DNA from: Akkermansia muciniphila
GTDB lineage: Bacteria > Verrucomicrobiota > Verrucomicrobiia > Verrucomicrobiales > Verrucomicrobiaceae
Length of the DNA stretch: 64,000 bases
NCBI GenBank assembly: GCA_945882215.1
Contig: CAMCWM010000002.1
Span: forward strand, 1 to 64,000
Direction: 5' to 3'
The number at the start of each line of letters is the position of its first letter. The stretch's first letter is position 1. The notes beneath the pieces were generated by a model. The model made no database searches and was not told where the DNA came from. It worked only from the letters and a program-made list of their open reading frames with translations. This document shows, one piece after another, positions 58,612-64,000 of this stretch. Both the position numbers and the translations under genes were made by a program.

Positions 58612-61119
58612 ATGCGCCGACTTTTCATTCCAGGGCTCCTGTTTGCCGCCTCGCTTCATGCCTTTGAGCCGAAGGTGCGGCCGCTGATCGACGCGCACTG
58701 CATCGAATGCCATGGCGAGGACGTGCAGAAGGGCAAATTGCGGCTCGACGGTGAGGTGAGCATGAAGACATGGATCAAAGTGCATGACCGCATCGCCGCG
58801 GGTGAGATGCCGCCAAAGAAGTCCGAGCAGCCGCCGCAGGCTTTGCGGGATGAATCGCTGAAAATCCTGCGCCAGTCGCTGCACGCCGCCTCGCTCGAAC
58901 AACAGCGCACGCAGGGCCGCGTGCCGATTCGTCGCCTGAACGGCACCGAATACGAAAACACCGTGCGCGAACTCGTCGGCACGCGGGTGAAGCTGAAGGA
59001 CCTGCTGCCCACGGATAACAGCGCGGGCGGCTTTGATAATGTCGGCGCCGTGCTGGACCTCTCCTCGACGCATCTGCTGCTGTATCAAGAAGCTGCGGAA
59101 AAGGCCGTCAGCTCCGTGATTCCGGTTCATCCTCACCTGCCGCTCAAAGATCGTCGCACCGGCCGCCAGATCGCGGACACCGGCAGCAACTTCAAACAGA
59201 CGCTCACGCGCAGTTGCTTCCTCAAAGGCGATGCGCTTGTCGTTCACAGCAAACTGCCGCGCTACGGCCTCGTGTGCACGCCGGGCGTGCAGGGTGCGGG
59301 CCGCTACAAGGTGCGCATGTCCGCATGCGCCGTCGGCGCGGCGAACGTGCCCGTGCCGGTCGCGTATTGCACCATCGACCGCGGTCGCGAGCCGCCGGTG
59401 GTGCGTGTCGTCGTCGATTTCCCGCCCGGTGCGCCGCGCGTGATCGAAGCGGAGATCGATCTCGAAGCCGGCGAGGCCTTTGTGCTGCAACTCCAGCTCA
59501 ACTGGGATATCCGCGCGACGAAGAAACCCATCGAAGAACACACCGGCCCTGGTTTTCTCATCGAATGGCTCGAAATCGAAGGCCCCGTCGATGAATTCCC
59601 CTCGCAGGCCTATCGCACGCTTTTTGGCAATGCCGAGCTGATGCCGAAATCCGTCGCCAAAGCAAAAGCGGAAGGCAAAAAGCCGCAGGACTGGAGCAAG
59701 CGCACCAACATCTACCAATGGCTCAACGACCCGCTCGAACCCGTGAGCGCCACGCCGAAGGAGGATGCCGAAAAGCTGCTGCGTGTCTTCATTCCGCGTG
59801 CGTTTCGTCGCCCGGTCGAAGAAGACACGCTGAAGCACTACATCGGCAAAGTGCACGCCAGGCTCGATGCGGGGGAGAGCTTCGTGAATGCGATGACCTA
59901 CGGCTACAAGAGCGTGCTCACCTCGCCGCCGTTCCTCTTTTTCAGTGAATCACCCGGCGAACTCGACCGCCTCGCGCTCGCGAATCGTCTCGCCTACTTC
60001 CTCACCTCGCTGCCGCCGGATGCTGAATTGCTCGCCGCCGACGTCACGAAGCCGGATGAGCTGCGAAAACAAACCGAGCGACTGCTTCAATCACCCCGCG
60101 CCCGCGGCTTCACCGAAAACTTCACCGGCCAGTGGCTCGAACTCCGCAAAATCGACGCCACCATCCCCGATCCGAATCTCTACGGCGACTTCGACGGCAC
60201 GCTGCTCTGGTCGATGCCCGAGGAGACGCGCCGCTTCTTCGACGACGTGCTGCAAAACGACCGCAGCGTGCTCGAGTTCGTCGATTCGACATGGACGCTC
60301 GTGAATCGCCGCCTCGCCGAGCACTACGGCATTGTGGAGGCGTTCGAAGCAGCGGCGAAAGACAATCAGACAGGGAGACAATCAGACAAGGAGACTTCCC
60401 CAATCTCATTGTCTCATGGTCCGATTGTCTCCTTGTCTTCAGTTCCCCAGTCCGAGTTCCGCCGCGTGAATCTCCCCGCAGGCTCGCATCGCGGCGGCGT
60501 GATGACGCAGGGCAGCGTTCTGAAAGTCACCGCCGATGGCACCACCACCTCGCCCGTGCTGCGTGGCAAGTGGGTGCTCGAGCACATTATCGGCAAAGCG
60601 CCGCCACCACCGCCGCCGGACGTTCCTGCCATCGAGCCGGACATCCGTGGAGCCACCACCATCCGCCAGCAACTCGACAAGCACCGCAACATCGCCGCGT
60701 GCAATTCCTGCCATCAGCACATCGATCCGCCCGGCTTCGCGCTCGAGTCCTTCGATCCCATCGGTGGCTATCGTGACTTTTACCGCGCCTCCACACGCAC
60801 GAAGGCCGGCATCGTGCAACTGCCCGGCTACACCGGCCGCGCCTTCTATCGTGGACCCGATGTCGAAAAAGGCGGCGTCACGCATGATGGCAAAACCTTC
60901 ACCACCATCGAGGACTACAAGCGCCTCCTCCTCGCCGATCCCGATCAAATCGCCCGCAACCTCGCCGAAAAACTCCTCACCTACGCGACCGGTGCCGAGC
61001 CGCAGTTCGCCGACCGCGAGGTCATCGAGCAAATCGCCTCCAAGGTGAAAACCAAGAACTATGGCTTCCGCATACTCGTTCATGAGATCGTGCAGAGCAG
61101 GCCGTTTCGCAGCAAGTGA
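58612..61119 (+). CDS. Planctomycete-type cytochrome c protein (DUF1587/1592/1588/1585)
   Basis: 835 residues. The signal peptide (MRRLFIPGLLFAASLHAF) is followed by a heme-binding CIECH (Cys30-His34), then DUF1587 (VPIRRLNGTEYENTVRELVG, about 105-170), DUF1592 (about 450-580; FLFFSESPGELDRLALANRL), DUF1588 (GVMTQGSVLKVTADGTTTSPV, with CNSCHQHIDPPG) and DUF1585 at the end (NLAEKLLTYATGAEP). These proteins are widespread in Planctomycetes and Verrucomicrobia, presumed periplasmic redox proteins, normally beside a DUF1552 gene. Residues 583-610 are a repeat-derived insertion. It is separated from its usual DUF1552 partner by the YhcG gene. Confidence 0.88.
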   Translation: MRRLFIPGLLFAASLHAFEPKVRPLIDAHCIECHGEDVQKGKLRLDGEVSMKTWIKVHDRIAAGEMPPKKSEQPPQALRDESLKILRQSLHAASLEQQRTQGRVPIRRLNGTEYENTVRELVGTRVKLKDLLPTDNSAGGFDNVGAVLDLSSTHLLLYQEAAEKAVSSVIPVHPHLPLKDRRTGRQIADTGSNFKQTLTRSCFLKGDALVVHSKLPRYGLVCTPGVQGAGRYKVRMSACAVGAANVPVPVAYCTIDRGREPPVVRVVVDFPPGAPRVIEAEIDLEAGEAFVLQLQLNWDIRATKKPIEEHTGPGFLIEWLEIEGPVDEFPSQAYRTLFGNAELMPKSVAKAKAEGKKPQDWSKRTNIYQWLNDPLEPVSATPKEDAEKLLRVFIPRAFRRPVEEDTLKHYIGKVHARLDAGESFVNAMTYGYKSVLTSPPFLFFSESPGELDRLALANRLAYFLTSLPPDAELLAADVTKPDELRKQTERLLQSPRARGFTENFTGQWLELRKIDATIPDPNLYGDFDGTLLWSMPEETRRFFDDVLQNDRSVLEFVDSTWTLVNRRLAEHYGIVEAFEAAAKDNQTGRQSDKETSPISLSHGPIVSLSSVPQSEFRRVNLPAGSHRGGVMTQGSVLKVTADGTTTSPVLRGKWVLEHIIGKAPPPPPPDVPAIEPDIRGATTIRQQLDKHRNIAACNSCHQHIDPPGFALESFDPIGGYRDFYRASTRTKAGIVQLPGYTGRAFYRGPDVEKGGVTHDGKTFTTIEDYKRLLLADPDQIARNLAEKLLTYATGAEPQFADREVIEQIASKVKTKNYGFRILVHEIVQSRPFRSK
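60359..60440. repeat. Repeat-derived in-frame insertion in the DUF1592 gene
   Basis: The segment begins with tandem-like copies of AGACAATCAGACA and GGAGACAATCAGACAAGG, then continues with inverted forms (CGATTGTCTCCTTGTCT). It encodes a low-complexity polar stretch with no counterpart in normal DUF1592/1588 proteins, between YGIVEAFEAAAK and SEFRRVNLPAG. It keeps the frame. Confidence 0.8.
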
Positions 61120-61131
61120 GTGCCGGGCGGG

Positions 61132-62355
61132 TTATCGTTTGCCTTTCGTCAGCGCTTTGATCTCCGCGCGATCTTTTTCCAGGAATGCCTTCAGTTGCTC
61201 GGCACTCGGCAGCGATTTGAGATAGCGTGAGACGAAGAGTTTGTTGTCCATGCCCGCCGTGGCGAACTCCACCTCCGCGCCATCGCGGTCACTGCACAGC
61301 AGGATGCCCACGGGCGGATTGTCGCCGGGCTGCGTCATGTTTGCTTTGAACCAGTTCACATAAAAGTTCATCTGGCCCGCATCCTCCGGCTTGAAGGCTC
61401 GGATCTTCAAATCGATGAGCACATGGCAGCGCAGGATGCGGTGGTAGAAAACGAGATCCACGCGATGATGCCGCCGCCCCTCCGTCATGCGGAACTGGCG
61501 GCCCTCGAAGCAAAAGCCCTGGCCCAGCTCGAGCAGGAATTTTTGAAGATGATCCAGCAGCGCCGACTCCAGCTCGTCCTCCGAGTAGCTCGGCAGCTCC
61601 GCCAGCCCGGTGAACTCCAGGACATACGGATCACGCAGCAAGTCGGCGATGCTCTCACGCGGCTCCTGCTTCCGGGCACGCTCGATGACAGCTTTCTTGT
61701 TCTTGGACAGCCCCGTGCGTTCATACAGCAGGCTGCCGATCTGCCGCTGGAGCTGGCGCACGGACCAGTGGCTGCGCAGGCACTCGTTTTCGTAAAAAGC
61801 ACGCTGCCATGGGTCATCGAGGCGGATGAGTTCCAGCAGCTTGCTCCAGGACAAATGGATCACGACCTCTGCCTCCAATGGTGTGGGCACCGCCGCCTCG
61901 CTGCTTTTGCCACCCGTTGGAGATTCCGTCCGCGCTGTGGATGGAATCTGAAGAGGCACAGCCAATTCCGTCCACACCGTGGATGGAATTGCCTTTCCAA
62001 TCTGCGGGTAGGTGAGAAAAAGCTGCCGGCAACGACCCAGAACGATGACTCCCAAACCCTTCATCTTACGCCGCGCCAGATCATCAGCCAGACTCTCCAG
62101 CAGGCGTTCGCCATATTTTGCGCGGTCCGTGCCATGCTGTTGGAACTCCACGATATGTGCCCCGAACAGCCAGTTCCGCAGCACCAATCCTTGATTGGCA
62201 AACGTGGCGACACGTCCGACGATCTGCTCGTTGAGACGAGAGATGGCTGTGACGAGATGTTGATACCCCGTGCCGCGTTTGGCAGCCAGGGTGGACTTGG
62301 CAGTGATTTTCTTCGCCATGATGCGGTCAGTCTTAGCTGGAGGCAGCTTTTTCAT
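61132..62355 (-). CDS. YhcG/DUF1016-family PD-(D/E)XK nuclease
   Basis: 407 residues from ATG 62355, with GGAGAG 11 nt upstream; MAKKITAKS at 62319 is an alternative. The N-terminal DUF1016 domain includes ISRLNEQIVGRVATFANQ and YGERLLESLADDLARRK. The C-terminal nuclease core has ELGQGFCFEGRQFRMTEG, HRVDLVFYHRILRCHVLIDLK (D and DxK) and GQMNFYVNWFK. YhcG proteins are suspected to act in defence or DNA repair and are often found singly or in restriction-type loci. A Pro/Ser/Thr-rich insert (about 125-145) is encoded by two palindromic repeats. The gene faces against both neighbours, splitting the DUF1592/DUF1552 pair. Confidence 0.88.
   Translation of the reverse strand: MKKLPPAKTDRIMAKKITAKSTLAAKRGTGYQHLVTAISRLNEQIVGRVATFANQGLVLRNWLFGAHIVEFQQHGTDRAKYGERLLESLADDLARRKMKGLGVIVLGRCRQLFLTYPQIGKAIPSTVWTELAVPLQIPSTARTESPTGGKSSEAAVPTPLEAEVVIHLSWSKLLELIRLDDPWQRAFYENECLRSHWSVRQLQRQIGSLLYERTGLSKNKKAVIERARKQEPRESIADLLRDPYVLEFTGLAELPSYSEDELESALLDHLQKFLLELGQGFCFEGRQFRMTEGRRHHRVDLVFYHRILRCHVLIDLKIRAFKPEDAGQMNFYVNWFKANMTQPGDNPPVGILLCSDRDGAEVEFATAGMDNKLFVSRYLKSLPSAEQLKAFLEKDRAEIKALTKGKR
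61922..61991. repeat. Two palindromic repeats inside the YhcG coding region
   Basis: Copy 1 (61922-61948) GATTCCGTCC...GGATGGAATC and copy 2 (61963-61991) CAATTCCGTCCAC...GTGGATGGAATTG are imperfect palindromes sharing the core TTCCGTCC/GGATGGAA. They start about 42 bp apart, a multiple of three, and encode the low-complexity insert. Confidence 0.85.
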
Positions 62356-62407
62356 CAACCATCACTCTCCGCGAGAAACGTGCTCTCGCGCATCGTTTAT
62401 AACCGCC

Positions 62408-63664
62408 ATGCCACGCCACGTTCTCGACCGCCGCACGTTTTTGCGCTCCTCCGGCATTGCCATCGGGCTGCCGTTTCTCGATGCGATGATGCCTGTGAGC
62501 GCTGCAGAGACGAAAAAGGCCGCCACAGCGCCGAAACGCGTGCTGCTGGTCGGACGTCCGCTCGGCATGCATGCGCCGAACTTCTTCCCGACGGACACGG
62601 GCAAAAACTACACGCCCAGCCGCTACCTGAAGTTCCTGCAAAGCCGCCGCGATGACTTCACCGTCTTCTCCGGGCTCTCGCATCGCTACGGCGCGGGGCA
62701 TTACGCGGAGGTGGGCCTCTTCACCGGCGTGCATCCCGACTTCATCCGGCCAAACGACATCAAGAACAGCATCTCACTCGATCAAGAAGTCGCGTCGCAC
62801 CTCGCGGGGCAGACGCGGTTCAACTCCCTCGTCATCGGCGGCGGCAGCGCGGCGTGGAACCGCCGTGGCGTGCGGCTGCCCGCCGAGCAGCGCGTGAGCA
62901 GCGTCTTCAAGCAGCTCTTCATCCAGGGCACCACGGACGAAACCGCGCGTGAAATGCGCCGCATCAAGGACGGGCAGAGCATTCTCGACGACGTGCGTGA
63001 TCAACTCGGCAGTCTGAACGCCAAACTCGGCAGCGAGGACCGCGAGCGCCTCGATTTATATGTCTCCTCCATCCGCGAGGCCGAACAAAAGCTGCAACAA
63101 GACGAAACGTGGCAGCGAACCCCGAAGCCGAAGATCGATGTGAAGCCGCCGCAGGAGCTCAGCAGCGCGCAGCTCGTCGAACGCAGCCGCCAGTGGTATG
63201 ACCTCGTGCATCTCGCCTTTCAAACCGACAGCACGCGCGCCATCTCGCTCTGGCTCGGCTCGCAGGACAAGCCGGAGATTCAAGGTGTGAACATCGGCCA
63301 CCACGATGCCTCGCATCACGGCCAAGACCCCGGCAAGCTGGAGCAGCTCGCGCTCATCGAAGACGCCGAGATGCGCGTCTTTGGCGGGTTCCTCGACAAA
63401 CTCAAAGCCAGCACCGAGGGCGACAGCACGCTCCTCGATCGCTCCTCGATCTTCTTCGCCAGCAACCTCGGCAACGCGTCGAATCACGACAACACGAACC
63501 TCCCCGTCATCCTCGCCGGCGGCGGCTACAAGCACGCGGGCCACCTCGCCCACGACAAGCAGAACAACACCTTCCTCTCGAATCTCTTCGTCCGAATGAT
63601 CCAGCAATCCGGCATCGAACTCGACAAGTTCGGCGCCAGCAGCGGCGTGCTCAGCGAGATTTGA
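62408..63664 (+). CDS. Tat-exported DUF1552 protein
   Basis: 418 residues from the ATG at 62408. The twin-arginine signal is DRRTFLRSSGIAIGLPFLDAM. Characteristic DUF1552 text follows: RVLLVGRPLGMHAPNFFPTD, FTVFSGLSHRYGAGHYAE, IGHHDASHHGQDP and ILAGGGYKHAGHLAHDK. The family belongs to the alkaline phosphatase-like fold with DUF1501 relatives and is nearly always next to a DUF1592 cytochrome-like protein, suggesting a periplasmic complex of unknown chemistry. It overlaps the convergent gene at 63651 by 14 nt. Confidence 0.9.
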   Translation: MPRHVLDRRTFLRSSGIAIGLPFLDAMMPVSAAETKKAATAPKRVLLVGRPLGMHAPNFFPTDTGKNYTPSRYLKFLQSRRDDFTVFSGLSHRYGAGHYAEVGLFTGVHPDFIRPNDIKNSISLDQEVASHLAGQTRFNSLVIGGGSAAWNRRGVRLPAEQRVSSVFKQLFIQGTTDETAREMRRIKDGQSILDDVRDQLGSLNAKLGSEDRERLDLYVSSIREAEQKLQQDETWQRTPKPKIDVKPPQELSSAQLVERSRQWYDLVHLAFQTDSTRAISLWLGSQDKPEIQGVNIGHHDASHHGQDPGKLEQLALIEDAEMRVFGGFLDKLKASTEGDSTLLDRSSIFFASNLGNASNHDNTNLPVILAGGGYKHAGHLAHDKQNNTFLSNLFVRMIQQSGIELDKFGASSGVLSEI

Positions 63665-64000
63665 TCAAGCGCACGTAATCGAGGCCCACGAAGCGGTTCT
63701 GCACCGCGTTCGGATTCGTGCCGGTGATCTTCAGGGTCAGTTGGTGAGTGCCCGCGGCCAGTTCGCCGACGGCGTGCTCCAAAACGCCGGTCGTGCCGAC
63801 TTTCGCGAACTGGTAGAGGTCAATCGGAGCGCCGAGCGGCCTCCCATCGAGCGCGGGCTGCACGATGGCGAAATCGGGGGCGCGGGTGAGGACGAGTTCG
63901 AGGGTGTAGGCGGCTTTTTCGGGCGCGGTGAGCTCAAATTCGAGTGAATCCCCTTCTTTGCCGCCGCTCCAAAAAAGTTGTGCATCACCACTCCAGCGTG
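63651..64000 (-). CDS. C-terminal end of a secreted protein with a carbohydrate-binding-like domain (partial)
   Basis: The open frame runs from the window edge, with about 115 residues visible: GDAQLFWSGGKEGDSLEFEL, then LVLTRAPDFAIVQPALDGRPL and a final NRFVGLDYVRLIKSR. This beta-rich layout (display of damage-free sheets, DGRPLG.PIDLY) is the C-terminal binding module found on DUF2961-type and other secreted PVC proteins. The ORF track start at 63863 is internal. The N-terminal part, signal peptide and catalytic domain lie outside the window, so the enzyme identity is unknown. Confidence 0.6.
   Translation of the reverse strand, partial: RWSGDAQLFWSGGKEGDSLEFELTAPEKAAYTLELVLTRAPDFAIVQPALDGRPLGAPIDLYQFAKVGTTGVLEHAVGELAAGTHQLTLKITGTNPNAVQNRFVGLDYVRLIKSR

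Overview
The window looks like chromosome of a PVC-group bacterium, most probably Verrucomicrobia (Verrucomicrobiaceae-like) and less likely Planctomycetes. The evidence is a high GC content, a dense set of secreted sulfatases, sialidase-type beta-propellers, DUF1080-like, DUF1552, DUF1592 (planctomycete-type cytochrome c) and DUF4838 proteins, and Sec or Tat signal peptides on most products. Taxonomy is inferred from gene content only; there is no rRNA or marker gene in the window.

Region 1 (1-6092) differs from the rest. It is a leftward block of small genes encoding DNA metabolism functions: a DnaN-like sliding clamp with an extra C-terminal domain, a WGR-domain ATP-dependent DNA ligase, a Cas4/AddB-like PD-(D/E)XK nuclease with four probable Fe-S cysteines, a truncated DUF932-like protein, membrane proteins and small unknowns. 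Intergenic hairpins or terminators separate most of its units. It ends at a 42-bp piece of the 3' end of a tRNA-Leu gene, fused directly to a sulfatase gene that has lost its 5' third. This is best read as the end of an integrated mobile element, although an assembly chimera cannot be excluded.

Region 2 (6093-23997) is a secreted catabolic region: sulfatase remnant, lactonase-type propeller, three more sulfatases, an esterase with a broken paralogue, a concanavalin-like protein, an NHL propeller, a Tat-exported sialidase and two amidohydrolase genes, one of them a double-domain protein. A AAA ATPase/DUF234 gene with upstream palindromic repeats sits between the two esterase copies.

Region 3 (24270-30611) is a three-gene signalling operon: membrane PAS histidine kinase, single-domain response regulator, and REC-PAS-kinase-REC hybrid.

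Region 4 (30660-43131) carries an M14 peptidase, a PQQ-like propeller with EF-hands, an MFS transporter next to a galactonate dehydratase-like enzyme, a HigBA toxin-antitoxin pair, a frameshifted unknown gene, a ceramidase-like protein, a DUF4838 protein and a GH43/32-like propeller.

Region 5 (43247-48109) holds an RNase T-like exonuclease, a Fic protein flanked by 30-bp direct repeats, an unknown helical protein and monomeric NADP-isocitrate dehydrogenase. Region 6 (48281-64000) returns to secreted enzymes: PhoD, SGNH hydrolases, alpha/beta hydrolase, a sialidase-SGNH fusion, a large DUF4838/CBM protein translationally coupled to a sialidase, a DUF1080 protein, and a DUF1592 and DUF1552 pair split by a YhcG (DUF1016) nuclease gene.

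The secreted enzymes together suggest extracellular breakdown of sulfated or acylated polysaccharides or glycoproteins, with sugar acids taken up and dehydrated inside the cell. Scattered among them are single defence- or toxin-like genes (AAA/DUF234, HigBA, Fic, YhcG). Three of these are associated with their own short repeats, which is the most interesting recurring pattern here besides the tRNA junction.
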